From positions 8,496,233-8,560,232 of the forward strand of contig CP036432.1 in assembly GCA_007753675.1 (NCBI GenBank): a stretch of DNA of 64,000 bases, read 5' to 3'. Shown piece by piece: positions 24,130 through 33,783 of this stretch. How positions within the stretch are numbered: position 1 is the stretch's first letter; every line of letters starts with the position of its first letter. The stretch comes from Stieleria magnilauensis (GTDB taxonomy: Bacteria > Planctomycetota > Planctomycetia > Pirellulales > Pirellulaceae). The position numbers were made by a program, and so were the translations under genes. The notes under the pieces were generated by a model. That model did no database searches and was not told the origin of the DNA. It saw nothing but the letters and a program-made list of their open reading frames with translations.

Positions 24130-27100
24130 GCAAGCGAACGTTGCCCTTGTGGGTCGCTGTTGTTGGGTGTTTGATCAGTTGTCTTCCCGCCAGCACCGCG
24201 CGATCGGATGACCCGCCCGAAACTTCCTCCGCCAAGACCGATCAAGATTCCGTCGATTTGATCGATGGATTTTTCGGTTCCGGTCAAAGTAAATCAATAA
24301 CGCCGGGCAAATCAAAAACGCCAGAATCGAAATCGGAGTCGGTGTCAGCCGATGATGGCTCTGAAGACGTTGCGACTGGATCGAGCATCGAATCGGGGCC
24401 GGCGGAAAACGCGACGCCGAAATCTAAGAAAAGACGCCGAGTGGGAGACCGTATCGAAGCGGTTGACGGGTTCGAACCGGGCCGGCAACTGGCGTTGCTG
24501 GAGCAGCGTCCGATTCTGGTACTCTTCGGTGCCGAGTGGTGTCAGTGGTGTCGATTGCTGGAACAAGAGTTGGCGACCGAGGAAGCCGAGTCCATCCTGA
24601 AGCATTGGGTGGTGGCGTTTGTCGATGTCGATTTGAACGAAGCCGTCGCGGAACGCTTCCAAGTCGGCGCGTTGCCTTCGCTGCGTATTCTCGACGGAGC
24701 GGGCGCGGTCATCGCATCGCAATCCGGCTATCAGCCGTTGAACGAACTGGAAGCTTGGCTGGATGAATACCAACAACAGGCGGACCCTGTTCTGCAGTCG
24801 GTGCTTTTTGCTTCCGACACGCCCGACGCTGACGAGATCAAACAGCTCGCGGAATTGTTGTCCTGGCGATCGGCTTCTGTGCGGACCGCGGCCGCGAAAC
24901 GGATGTCCGACCATCGGGGCGTGACTGCGGCGACTGTCGTCGACAAACTGCGTGTCGGCAACCTTGCCGCTCAGTTAACGGCGCTGGAAATCCTGACCGC
25001 GTGGCATGCTCCGACGGCCGGAATCGATCCCTGGGTACCGGACTCGATCAACACCGAAACCACCACCCCGTTGGTCAAGTGGCTGAGAGCGTTGCCCGCG
25101 GCGAACGATCCGGCGGGATCGGACGGAGACACATCCGAGGCAGACCAGCAACAGGTCGGCGAGTTGCTGCGTGAACTGATCACCGCGCCCAGCTTGCGTC
25201 ACGGCGAGCTGATCCAACGTGCGGTCGCGGTCGGTCAGCCGGCGGCCACTGAATCCAAGCGAATCGAGTCGACCGTGGAATCGTTGACCGACCGCCAGCG
25301 ACAATTGCTGCGGCAGGTGCGTTACAGCGTCTTCGCCGGCCGGACGACGCGACTCGCCAACGCAGGGTTGATCGAATCGCTCGCCAAACTGGACGGGCCC
25401 ACGCATTATGCAGCGGCGGAAAAACTGCTCGCCGGCGTAAGCTCGCAAGACGAGCCGTTGATTGATGAACTGTCCACCGATCGCGATCCCTTGGTCCGCG
25501 AATTGTCGGTTGCCGCTCTGCACCGAATCGGGGCACTGACCAGCGATGAACGGATTCGAAAGTTGTTGTCCGATGAGAGTCCCAGTGTTCGCACGGCCGT
25601 GCTGAAACAACTCTCCGAAGATCCCGACGATGAAATCACCAAACGACTCGTCGAATACCTGCGAACCGAATCGGACGAGGACCTGCTTCTCTATGCGACC
25701 AAGATTCTCGGCCAGTTGTCGACCAACGTTGAAGCGAGTGACGCGTTGGCGGAATTGATCGACGACGAACGTTGGCGCGTCCGAGCCGCCGCCTTGGATG
25801 CGGTCAGCGAGTTCGTTAGCGAAAATCGTTACTCGTTCAGTTTCGAGGGCAGCGGTTCGGTCGTCAGCGAACCGATCGCGGATGCCGTCATGAAACACAC
25901 CAGTGATCCCGACCCGTTCGTCGCCAAGAAGGCTCAGTTTTTGGTACCGAAGGTGGTCAGTAAACGGACCGCAGAGGCCGTCGCGCAATTCCTGCTCTCG
26001 GACATGGATCGCACTCGCGAAATCATAGCGTCGGTGGAAGAACACGAACGCGGGGAATTGATGGTTCCGCTGATTGAATTGAGTAAAAAATGGCTCGACG
26101 ACGACGACCCAAAGAATCATGCCAAGGCGGCGTTGCTGATGACCGAGGTTTCGCCGACCACGCTCCGCTATCGCTTGGACGATCTCTTGCAATCGGGGAA
26201 CCGCGATGTCCGGGTGGCGGCGATGCGGGCGTTCATTCCTTGTGTGGAAGAGTTTCGCGAGAAAAGCGTGGCAGACGAGTTGGAGCGGTGGCGTCTCGCG
26301 TTCTCGATGACCGAAGGGCGGGCGATCGCAGCGATCGAATTGATGCGACCGATCCCTGAACGCTTCAGTAAAACGGGTGAAAAAAACACCGCTCCAGAGA
26401 ACGAAACGGTTGCGGACAGCGTGAATACGCCTGACCAAGACACGACGTCGGACCAAGAATCAACGTCGCAAACCGATCAACTCGACCAGATTGGCGGATT
26501 CTTTGGAGCAAGCGGATCGAACGAAGATGCAGAGCCGGAATCCGAGATGGAAACGGCATCGGAAGATTCGTCTCCGCTGGACTTGGCGGCGTCGCTGTTT
26601 GGCAACGCACCGGCGAATCCTGCCGGGCAGTCCGAAGCAGTCGACGGCGAAGACTCCGAGCGGCTTTCACACGTGGACCCCAGTCGACTCGGAAGTGCAG
26701 CTTACTGGATGACTCGGTGGCAGCAGCATGATGAGAGTCTGGCGCGGCCTACCTGGATCCGCAACTGCGAACCGATCCTGCGTCAGATTGCCGAATCCGG
26801 CGCCACCCAGAACGGCACAGTGGAAGGCACAGTGGAAGGCACAGTGGAAGGCAGCGAAACCGAACGTCGCTGGGCCAACGCGGCATTGGCGACCTGTGGG
26901 GATATTGGCCGTGCCGACGCGATCTTGCAAGCGGCGCAGCAGGCCTCCGACACGGATCCGAGTGTGGATTTGGTCGTCGACTGGTTGCCGGCGGAAGCTC
27001 GCGTGAAATGGGCGCGGGATCATCTGAACGACCTGACGTCGGAAGAAACAGACAGTTCGTTGGCAGCAAACTGGGACGCCGCCACGTTGATCGAGTCGAC

Positions 27101-28025
27101 AGAGATTGCGAACGCGCTGGATGAGTTTCTCGGTCGATCCGAGGACCTGTCGAACGAATCGTTGATCCGATTGGTGCACTTGCTGCAACGCTCCCTCACC
27201 GGCGGACTCGGCGATCATCATGCGACGCTCGTCGACGAAGACGACTTGGCGACGGATGACTCGGGCCTGTTGGCCAAACGCAAAGTCAGTGGCATTCATC
27301 CGCACCAAGCCGAGGTCACACAATGGCTGATCGACCGATACACGTCGGCAAAATCGCCTCGACATCGCGCCGTGCTGTTGGCGGTCCTCGCCAGGGTCAG
27401 TCGCCGCCATGCGACCGCCGAAGCGCTCGTTTTGGTCGAACAGTCTGCCGAAGACGCGATACTGCGCCGCACTGCAGCCGCATTGGCGTTGGGTGACCTG
27501 TCGTCGCTCTCGGTCGATCGTGCCGTCGTCCTACTGGAACATCCGAACCACGAGATTGTCGACGCGGCTCTACTGCGGCTCAGTTGCAATAACTCGTTTG
27601 AGGGGATACAGGAAGAGAACATCGGCGTCCCCGTGGTCTATCGCAGCGCGGGCTTGCACCCGCTGCAGAGGACCACACAGTCGCTCTCGGAAGACACCTT
27701 GAACCGACTGAGCAAGACTGAGAACAAAACCTCGGCCGCGATCGCCGACACGCTGCTCGTTTCGCTGGGAAAAGAAATACCGCTCGATCCGCTACTCGAT
27801 CGACTCGGCGGCGTCGAACGCCCACTGACGTTGTTGGCCATCGCGTTGGCAAAAGCGAAACGGACCGACGATGACGCGATCGAGATCTATCGTCGCTGCG
27901 CGGAAGTGGTCGAGTGGCAGGACGAGGAGGCCGTTCGGACGGCACTCCAGCCACTCCGCGACGACCGCGTCAAAAAAATCATCAAGACTCATCTGCAAGA
28001 ATACGATGGCATGTTTTCCTTTTAA
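24126..28025 (+). CDS. Exported thioredoxin-HEAT repeat protein
   Basis: A 1,299-residue protein from GTG 24126, which overlaps the cytochrome stop by four bases. A signal peptide (LPLWVAVVGCLISCLPASTA) precedes an acidic low-complexity segment. A thioredoxin-fold domain follows at ~115-210, with the active-site pair WCQWC (Cys139, Cys142) and the conserved GALPSLRIL strand. The rest consists largely of HEAT-like helical repeats (for example DERWRVRAAALDAV, SPSVRTAVLKQL), broken by acidic linkers. Near residue ~900 a 12-bp tandem repeat encodes GTVEGTVEGTVEG. The fold combination suggests a periplasmic redox/scaffold protein. With a tetrahaem cytochrome just before it, a role in disulfide or haem maturation is plausible but unproven. 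Confidence 0.85.
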   Translation: MSKRTLPLWVAVVGCLISCLPASTARSDDPPETSSAKTDQDSVDLIDGFFGSGQSKSITPGKSKTPESKSESVSADDGSEDVATGSSIESGPAENATPKSKKRRRVGDRIEAVDGFEPGRQLALLEQRPILVLFGAEWCQWCRLLEQELATEEAESILKHWVVAFVDVDLNEAVAERFQVGALPSLRILDGAGAVIASQSGYQPLNELEAWLDEYQQQADPVLQSVLFASDTPDADEIKQLAELLSWRSASVRTAAAKRMSDHRGVTAATVVDKLRVGNLAAQLTALEILTAWHAPTAGIDPWVPDSINTETTTPLVKWLRALPAANDPAGSDGDTSEADQQQVGELLRELITAPSLRHGELIQRAVAVGQPAATESKRIESTVESLTDRQRQLLRQVRYSVFAGRTTRLANAGLIESLAKLDGPTHYAAAEKLLAGVSSQDEPLIDELSTDRDPLVRELSVAALHRIGALTSDERIRKLLSDESPSVRTAVLKQLSEDPDDEITKRLVEYLRTESDEDLLLYATKILGQLSTNVEASDALAELIDDERWRVRAAALDAVSEFVSENRYSFSFEGSGSVVSEPIADAVMKHTSDPDPFVAKKAQFLVPKVVSKRTAEAVAQFLLSDMDRTREIIASVEEHERGELMVPLIELSKKWLDDDDPKNHAKAALLMTEVSPTTLRYRLDDLLQSGNRDVRVAAMRAFIPCVEEFREKSVADELERWRLAFSMTEGRAIAAIELMRPIPERFSKTGEKNTAPENETVADSVNTPDQDTTSDQESTSQTDQLDQIGGFFGASGSNEDAEPESEMETASEDSSPLDLAASLFGNAPANPAGQSEAVDGEDSERLSHVDPSRLGSAAYWMTRWQQHDESLARPTWIRNCEPILRQIAESGATQNGTVEGTVEGTVEGSETERRWANAALATCGDIGRADAILQAAQQASDTDPSVDLVVDWLPAEARVKWARDHLNDLTSEETDSSLAANWDAATLIESTEIANALDEFLGRSEDLSNESLIRLVHLLQRSLTGGLGDHHATLVDEDDLATDDSGLLAKRKVSGIHPHQAEVTQWLIDRYTSAKSPRHRAVLLAVLARVSRRHATAEALVLVEQSAEDAILRRTAAALALGDLSSLSVDRAVVLLEHPNHEIVDAALLRLSCNNSFEGIQEENIGVPVVYRSAGLHPLQRTTQSLSEDTLNRLSKTENKTSAAIADTLLVSLGKEIPLDPLLDRLGGVERPLTLLAIALAKAKRTDDDAIEIYRRCAEVVEWQDEEAVRTALQPLRDDRVKKIIKTHLQEYDGMFSF
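26814..26849. repeat. Three 12-bp in-frame tandem repeats
   Basis: Three identical units ggcacagtggaa stand head to tail inside the thioredoxin-HEAT gene and encode GTVE repeats in an acidic linker. Exact identity of the units suggests a recent slippage event. Confidence 0.9.
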
Positions 28026-28061
28026 CCCCGTCCTCACACGACAGCACTTTGGGAGTAGATC

Positions 28062-29042
28062 ATGAAATGGGACGCGACGCGAATGGCACCGAACCGGTTT
28101 TTACGAACCACACGCCTGGCCGGGATTGTTTTGGCGATCGGCTTGCTGACCCCGGCAATCACCGTTGCTCAATCTTCGTCCATGCCTGAAGGCATCGTCG
28201 CGCGGGGGACGGCCGTCGTCGCGGTCGAGCCGTCGGCGCTCCGATTGACGATGTCGATCCAAGCGCAGGGAAAAGACGCCAAGTCGGCCGTGCGTTCGTT
28301 GGCGGCACATAAGGAACGCGTTCGTAAAGAATTAGGCGAGATGAACGCGGACACCGATTCGATTCAATTCACTTCGACACAACTCTCCTCCGGTGGGAAT
28401 GAGAATTCCGAACAACGTCAGTACATGCAGATGATGCAAATGATGCAGCGGCAAATGGGACAAGCCGCTCCCGACATGGATTCTGTTCCGACCGTATACA
28501 CCGCAACCACGTCACTGAAAGTCGATTGGCCGTTGCCGACCAAAGATGCCGACGCACTGTCGCTGCTGCCGCAAGGGCTGAGAGACCAAATCAGCCAGCG
28601 CGATTTCAAAGGAGAAAAGAATAAGCCGGAAATCGACGAAGAGTCGCTTGAAAAGATGAAAGAAATGCAGGCGATGATGGACGAGAACTATGGCTACTCG
28701 ATAGACAGCAGCAATAGCGGCGGTCCCAACATTCTGTTCGTCGGCAAAATCAGTGACGAGCAACGGCGCGAGGCGATGAAGTCGGCGATCGAGAAGGCAA
28801 AGAAGTCGGCCGCCGTGACCGCTGAGGCGCTCGGCGTCAAATTGGGGAAATTGAAAACGCTGTGGCCGACGGAAAACGGGGGCTCGTCCGGTGCCTCTTC
28901 GTACTCCGCGTACATGGCGTCCGAAATGTACTGGTCGTACGATGAGGAGGAGGACGGAGAAGTTGGTGAGGACATCACCGCAAACGCGATCGACGGCCTT
29001 CGATTCCAAGTCAGCGTGTTCGCGGTCTACGACTTCGAATGA
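28062..29042 (+). CDS. SIMPL-domain (DUF541) exported protein
   Basis: A 326-residue protein from ATG 28062, with GGGAG six bases upstream. The signal peptide (LAGIVLAIGLLTPAITVAQS) is followed by the SIMPL core: GIVARGTAVVAVEPSALRLT, AQGKDAKSAVRSL and the later AIEKAKKSAAVTAEALGVKL with LGKLKTLW. A Met/Gln-rich insert (YMQMMQMMQRQMGQ) and an acidic tail (YDEEEDGEVGEDI) are unusual additions. SIMPL proteins are periplasmic and poorly understood; the family fold has two beta-alpha units. It lies 36 bases after the thioredoxin-HEAT gene and is the last gene of the operon. Confidence 0.85.
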   Translation: MKWDATRMAPNRFLRTTRLAGIVLAIGLLTPAITVAQSSSMPEGIVARGTAVVAVEPSALRLTMSIQAQGKDAKSAVRSLAAHKERVRKELGEMNADTDSIQFTSTQLSSGGNENSEQRQYMQMMQMMQRQMGQAAPDMDSVPTVYTATTSLKVDWPLPTKDADALSLLPQGLRDQISQRDFKGEKNKPEIDEESLEKMKEMQAMMDENYGYSIDSSNSGGPNILFVGKISDEQRREAMKSAIEKAKKSAAVTAEALGVKLGKLKTLWPTENGGSSGASSYSAYMASEMYWSYDEEEDGEVGEDITANAIDGLRFQVSVFAVYDFE

Positions 29043-29229
29043 ACGCTCGCGCGAGTGGTGGAAATTCGCGGGTGAGTGTTTTTAGTAGGTGATGCGTGCC
29101 GGGGCAACGATCATGGGGCAGCGATCATCCGATCGGACCAATCGGGCACGGAGGGCGCATCAGGTCCATCGGTCCTGTCGCGCCCCCTCACCGGCGAGAC
29201 GCTTCACCGTGGGCGGTCGGTGGTCAAGT

Positions 29230-29535
29230 TCAAGCTGAGAAACGCAGTTTGGTCAGCGGGGGGTTGCTGCGAATGATCTCACCAGAATCCGAGACCTTTA
29301 AATAGTAGGACGACAGAATGTGGGCACGGGTTGAGTATGCGGAGTCCCCTGTCGGCTCCAATCTCTCCCAGACGTTGACCCGATAGTTGCCGTTGTGGTG
29401 ACGACAGACCTCGACGCGATGCAGGCGTGGGGGCCTGCCGACTTTTTCCAGAACCTGCGACTTGATCTTTTCGGTGTGTTCTGATCCCGCCAGGGCGTTC
29501 TCTTTCTGCGGGGCTGATTGATCGACGTTTGACAT
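29230..29535 (-). CDS. Small conserved-type hypothetical protein
   Basis: A 101-residue protein from ATG 29535 (MSNVDQSAPQKEN); an upstream ATG at 29619 gives an atypical Arg/His-rich extension and is less likely. After a polar N-terminus comes a compact beta-rich part (LHRVEVCRHHNGNYRVNVWE; HILSSYYLKVSDSGEIIRS). The shape resembles small planctomycete proteins of unknown function. It is convergent with the operon ending at 29042 and divergent from the xylan-enzyme gene at 29758. No signal peptide. Confidence 0.6.
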   Translation of the reverse strand: MSNVDQSAPQKENALAGSEHTEKIKSQVLEKVGRPPRLHRVEVCRHHNGNYRVNVWERLEPTGDSAYSTRAHILSSYYLKVSDSGEIIRSNPPLTKLRFSA

Positions 29536-29757
29536 GGTTTTGCTCGGCCAATGGAATGCGATGGGATGCCGAACTGTAGCGTAACGCAGATCGGTTCGAT
29601 ATGAGTCGAAAGTTGCCAACGCAGCGGAAACGCATTGCCCCCCGACTGGTTAGGATTCCTGAATTTGAAAGCCTGCCGGTTTGATTTCCGGTCCATTTGT
29701 CTGTGGTAAGCTGACGCGAGCGTGCTCGAAACGACGTCGTTCCTGGAGTGTTCAATC

Positions 29758-32550
29758 ATGCGAAAAGCCATGCCACTGGCGGTGATCGGTTCACTGATCA
29801 CTCTCGTCCTGTTCGCCACCATGGCGTGCCCCGCCCAGGACGTTCCACTGGTTTACGACGTTGAGCACACCGGCTCAACGGTTCCGAAGCCTGTGCTCCC
29901 CGATTTCGACGAGTTGCCTGCGATTCGGTCTCTTCCAGATCCGTTCGCCTGGTCGGATGGCAGCGGGCGTTCGACCGAATTCAACGACTGGGAGCGTCGC
30001 CGATCGGAGATCAAAGCGGAGATCGAAACGTATGGGATTGGGAAGAAGCCACCGAAGCCAAACGGGATCGTCGCCAGCTTCGAGAATAACACGCTCACCG
30101 TGAAGACGACCGAGAACGGTGAGACGCTGACGCTGACGGCTCGGGTTCGAATGCCGGAGGGTGACGGGCCCTTTCCCGCCGTCATCGGGATTGGTTTCGG
30201 CGGCGGCAGCGGAAGCCTTCCTGCCGAAATCTTTACCAACCGCAAGATCGCGACGATCGCGTTCAATTTCAGTCAGGTGATGGCTCATCAGCAGAAACGC
30301 GGCGAGGAACCGATCAATCGGCTCTATCCAGAGTTGACCGACATCGGCGCCTACAGCGCCTGGTCGTGGGGAATCAGCCGAATCATTGATGGCCTTGAAC
30401 TCGTCGCGGATGACCTTCCAATCAATCGTAAGCGTCTTGCGGTGACAGGTTGTTCGTTTGCCGGAAAGATGGCCCTGTTTGCCGGAGCCTTCGACGAACG
30501 GATCGCACTGACGATTGCCCAGGAATCCGGCGGAGGCGGTGCCGCAGCCTGGCGGGTTTCAGAAACACTGGGCAACGTGGAAACCCTCGGCAAGACCAGT
30601 CGCGCGTGGTTTCTCGAGGAGATGTTTCAGTTTTCCGGCGCCGTTGAGAAACTTCCCTATGACCATCATGAATTGATGGCGATGATTGCGCCGCGAGCGT
30701 TGTTGGTGCTGGGCAATCCGGACTACGAATGGCTGGCCGACGAGTCGGGGTATGTCTCGTGCCGAGCCGCTCACGAAGTCTGGAAAACGTTTGGAATTGG
30801 CGACCGGTTCGGATTTTCGATCGTCGCCGGTCACCCGCATTGTCGACTCCCCGCCAGTCAGCGTCCGGAAGTCGAAGCCTTTGTCGACAAGTTTTTGCTG
30901 GGCAAGACGGATGCGAACACCACCGTCACCCGACACCCCTATGAATCGGTAGAGCACGAGTTCTGGTACGACGGTTGGGCAAAAGGGAAATCCACTTTCC
31001 CCACACCAGATGATGCATCCATCGAAACCTTGACCTTTGAGGCAGAGGCGACCGCTCATGGAACGGACTGGACTATCGAGCTTGACCCGCAGGCCTCTGG
31101 AGGAAAGTACCTGACGATCAAACCCGACCTCGACAGCCCACAAGCCGTCCCTGCGGGCGACACGGCCGCGTTGACGGTCCCGTTCACCACGACAAAGATC
31201 TCAACGTACTACGCGCACGCTCGGGTGAACTGCCCTTCCGCGGACGATGACTCGTTCTGGCTCAAGATCGACGACCAGGAATTCGTGGCCGCCAACGGAC
31301 TGCAGACCAATGGCTGGCAATGGGGCAAACTCGCTGCATGGACGCTGGAACCCGGCGAGCACCTGTTGACGATCAAGTACCGCGAGAACGGAGCATTGCT
31401 GGACCGAATCGGAATCACGACGTATCCGTTCGGGCCGGCGGGTTTCGAGTCTTCGCAGCTCGCCCCATCACTGAAGGATGCCGTCGGTACACGATTCAAG
31501 ATTGGCGTGGGTGTCGGCGTTGACGTGCTTCAGGATCCTCAAGACGTTGCGCTGATTCGGCAACATTTCCAGATGGTGACACCGGAGAACTGCATGAAGC
31601 CGCAAGGCATCCATCCGGAGGAAGATCGGTGGGACTTTGAATCATCCGATGCGTTTGCGGATTTTGCCCGTGCCAACAAGATCGACTTGGTCGGCCACTG
31701 CCTCGTCTGGGCCAAAGATGATCGCACCGACGAATGGATGATGAAGGAAAGCGACCAGCCCGTCTCCCGAGAACGGCTGCTTCAGCGAATTAAAACGCAC
31801 ATCGACACCGTGGTCGGTCGCTACGCCGATGTCGCCACGCATTGGGACGTGGTCAATGAAGCGATCGGCGACAGTAACGACGACATGCTTCGTGATTCGG
31901 TGTATTCAAGAACAACGGGCATCGATTTTATCGTCACCGCGTTCAAAGCCGCTCGTGCCCGAGATCCGGACGCGCTGCTGATCTACAACGACTACAACGG
32001 GCACCAGCCGGACAAACGGGCGAAACTCATCGAGCTTTTGAAACAACTGAAAGCGGCCGGTGCCCCGGTCGACGCGTACGGAATGCAGGGGCACTTTGAA
32101 CTGGGCGACGACTCGCTTGCCGACTTGCGAGCGACGTTTGATGAACTTCGCCGATTGAACATCAAAGTCGTTGTCTCAGAACTCGACATCGACGTGGTCA
32201 AACGGGGCCGCTGGTGGGCCGATGACGGCAAGTACCGCGACGAACTCGAAACCTTCGATCCCTACCAAGACGGGATGCCACCGGAAATCGAGAAACAGAT
32301 GGTCGAGCAGTACGTCGAGCTCTTCAAGCTGTTCAACGAATACAGCGACCTGATCGAGAGAGTGTCATTCTGGAACCTTCACGACGGACAAAGTTGGCTA
32401 AACTACTTCCCATGGCAACGAGTCAATCATCCGTTGCTGTTCGATCGGAACCGACGGCCCAAGCCAGCCTTCGATGCCGTCTATGAATTGCTCACCCATC
32501 CAACGTCCCAGGGCAACGCCACTGCCCCAGCTCCCTCGCCATCACTCTGA
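29758..32550 (+). CDS. Secreted CE15 glucuronoyl esterase - GH10 xylanase fusion
   Basis: A 930-residue protein from ATG 29758, with a signal peptide (LAVIGSLITLVLFATMACPA). Residues ~30-395 match carbohydrate esterase family 15 (4-O-methyl-glucuronoyl methylesterase): nucleophile Ser233 in GCSFAGK (family usual GCSRxGK), acid Glu256 in AQESGGGG and His359 in GHPHCRLP. Residues ~420-570 form a beta-sandwich linker with carbohydrate-binding-module-like strands (TYYAHARVNCP; GEHLLTIKYRENGALLDRIG). Residues ~580-920 match glycoside hydrolase family 10 endo-xylanase, with acid/base Glu701 in WDVVNEA and nucleophile Glu808 in VVSELDID. The enzyme would cut glucuronoxylan and split lignin-carbohydrate esters outside the cell. 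Its stop overlaps the convergent export gene by nine bases. Confidence 0.9.
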   Translation: MRKAMPLAVIGSLITLVLFATMACPAQDVPLVYDVEHTGSTVPKPVLPDFDELPAIRSLPDPFAWSDGSGRSTEFNDWERRRSEIKAEIETYGIGKKPPKPNGIVASFENNTLTVKTTENGETLTLTARVRMPEGDGPFPAVIGIGFGGGSGSLPAEIFTNRKIATIAFNFSQVMAHQQKRGEEPINRLYPELTDIGAYSAWSWGISRIIDGLELVADDLPINRKRLAVTGCSFAGKMALFAGAFDERIALTIAQESGGGGAAAWRVSETLGNVETLGKTSRAWFLEEMFQFSGAVEKLPYDHHELMAMIAPRALLVLGNPDYEWLADESGYVSCRAAHEVWKTFGIGDRFGFSIVAGHPHCRLPASQRPEVEAFVDKFLLGKTDANTTVTRHPYESVEHEFWYDGWAKGKSTFPTPDDASIETLTFEAEATAHGTDWTIELDPQASGGKYLTIKPDLDSPQAVPAGDTAALTVPFTTTKISTYYAHARVNCPSADDDSFWLKIDDQEFVAANGLQTNGWQWGKLAAWTLEPGEHLLTIKYRENGALLDRIGITTYPFGPAGFESSQLAPSLKDAVGTRFKIGVGVGVDVLQDPQDVALIRQHFQMVTPENCMKPQGIHPEEDRWDFESSDAFADFARANKIDLVGHCLVWAKDDRTDEWMMKESDQPVSRERLLQRIKTHIDTVVGRYADVATHWDVVNEAIGDSNDDMLRDSVYSRTTGIDFIVTAFKAARARDPDALLIYNDYNGHQPDKRAKLIELLKQLKAAGAPVDAYGMQGHFELGDDSLADLRATFDELRRLNIKVVVSELDIDVVKRGRWWADDGKYRDELETFDPYQDGMPPEIEKQMVEQYVELFKLFNEYSDLIERVSFWNLHDGQSWLNYFPWQRVNHPLLFDRNRRPKPAFDAVYELLTHPTSQGNATAPAPSPSL

Positions 32551-33648
32551 CAACGGCGCGAACTCTAATTCACCATCGACATCCGAGTTGCCGGCTTTGG
32601 AGCCCGTTGGTTCGCCGGGCAGATCATCGTCGAAATACTTGTCATAATTCGGTTGATAGCGCTCGTTGACTTCATCCAGGTCCATCAGATCACTTGGTCG
32701 AAGCGGATCGTCAGTCAGTTGCGTCCAACCCACGCTGCCGGGTGAGATCATGGTCTGGTCAACCATCATCATCGGTTTTGCCGTCGAATGTTCTGGGTGG
32801 CGACAGGCCCGGTTGCAGCCGGAACAACGGGAACAAGTTTGACTTGCCCGCCAGAACATGAGTTCGTCCATGCAAGACCGAGCGGCGACAAAGACGCGGT
32901 CACCGGGCTGCAGTTGATAGTTGGTTGCGGTGTTGCCCATTTGGACGATTTCGCGATAGCACACCGGCAATGTGACGCGGCACTCACCGGGATCGGTTGG
33001 TCGGGCCAGCAGGATCTGACACGGGTTGGCGCTTGACGTCAGTCCACCGGCGCTGACGATCGCATCGAGGACCGTTTCGGAGCCTGTCAACGGAAAGGAA
33101 CCGGGCGCGTTCACTTCACCAAAGACATAAAAGCGATGAACAGGTTCGAGCAGTCTGACGTTGATGGCGATCGTGTCGCAGTCGTCTGGAAGCGGAGGCT
33201 TAGAGAGTGATTCCTTGACGTCGGGACTGACGAACGGTTTACAGGCTGAGATCTGCTGACGAATCTGGTCGGTGATCTGCCTTTCAATCAACGCTTCAGC
33301 CTGTTCCAGATTCCTGCCGACAACGATGACGCGGCCGTAGGGACCGAGGTCGACCGTTCCGTCCGCAAGAACCGCTTGGTCGGCCGGTAGCCGCAGATCG
33401 CGGTCCTGATTGACAGGTTCAATCAGCAGTGCATCGCCCGGTTGAAGCGAATGTAGCGGCAACGCACTTTTGGCGTTCTCTCGCGGTATGCCGTGGGGGA
33501 TGCGAGAGGCTTCGAGAACGGTTTTGGCTTCTGTCGTGAGCGTCGAGTTCGAAGGATACAGTGAAAGCCCCAAGGGTGCGCAGCCGCTACTCGCGGCCGT
33601 CAACAGAACTGCCAGAACAAGCAGACCTTGGTAAACAGAACGTTGCAT
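32542..33648 (-). CDS. Wza-type polysaccharide export lipoprotein
   Basis: A protein of 368 residues from ATG 33648 (a start four codons earlier at 33660 is possible). It has a lipoprotein-like signal (LLVLAVLLTAASSGC). The poly-export domain follows (PGDALLIEPVNQDRDLRLPA; VLADGTVDLGPYGRVIVVGR), then an SLBB-type beta-grasp (RFYVFGEVNAPGSFPLTGSE, TVLDAIVSAGGL). Such proteins form outer-membrane channels for exopolysaccharide. After the SLBB part there is a Cys-rich stretch (TCSRCSGCNRAC) and an acidic tail not typical of the family. The gene ends convergently with the xylan enzyme and lies just downstream of the AsmA-like gene on the same strand, separated by about 135 bases. Confidence 0.85.
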   Translation of the reverse strand: MQRSVYQGLLVLAVLLTAASSGCAPLGLSLYPSNSTLTTEAKTVLEASRIPHGIPRENAKSALPLHSLQPGDALLIEPVNQDRDLRLPADQAVLADGTVDLGPYGRVIVVGRNLEQAEALIERQITDQIRQQISACKPFVSPDVKESLSKPPLPDDCDTIAINVRLLEPVHRFYVFGEVNAPGSFPLTGSETVLDAIVSAGGLTSSANPCQILLARPTDPGECRVTLPVCYREIVQMGNTATNYQLQPGDRVFVAARSCMDELMFWRASQTCSRCSGCNRACRHPEHSTAKPMMMVDQTMISPGSVGWTQLTDDPLRPSDLMDLDEVNERYQPNYDKYFDDDLPGEPTGSKAGNSDVDGELEFAPLSE

Positions 33649-33783
33649 CGCTTCACCCATTGTTATGGAACACTATCCAGAAAGACAATCGGCTCGATGA
33701 GTGGGTCGCGCGTGCTGAAAACTGTTTTGCTATGGCGACACGCGCCATCGGCAGTACCGGAACGCATCGTGTTGGCGATAGAA

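Noticed and set aside
24975..26456. Minus-strand open frame (493 codons) opposite the HEAT protein
   Set aside because: Antisense to HEAT repeats and rich in Arg, Gln and Val; not coding-like.
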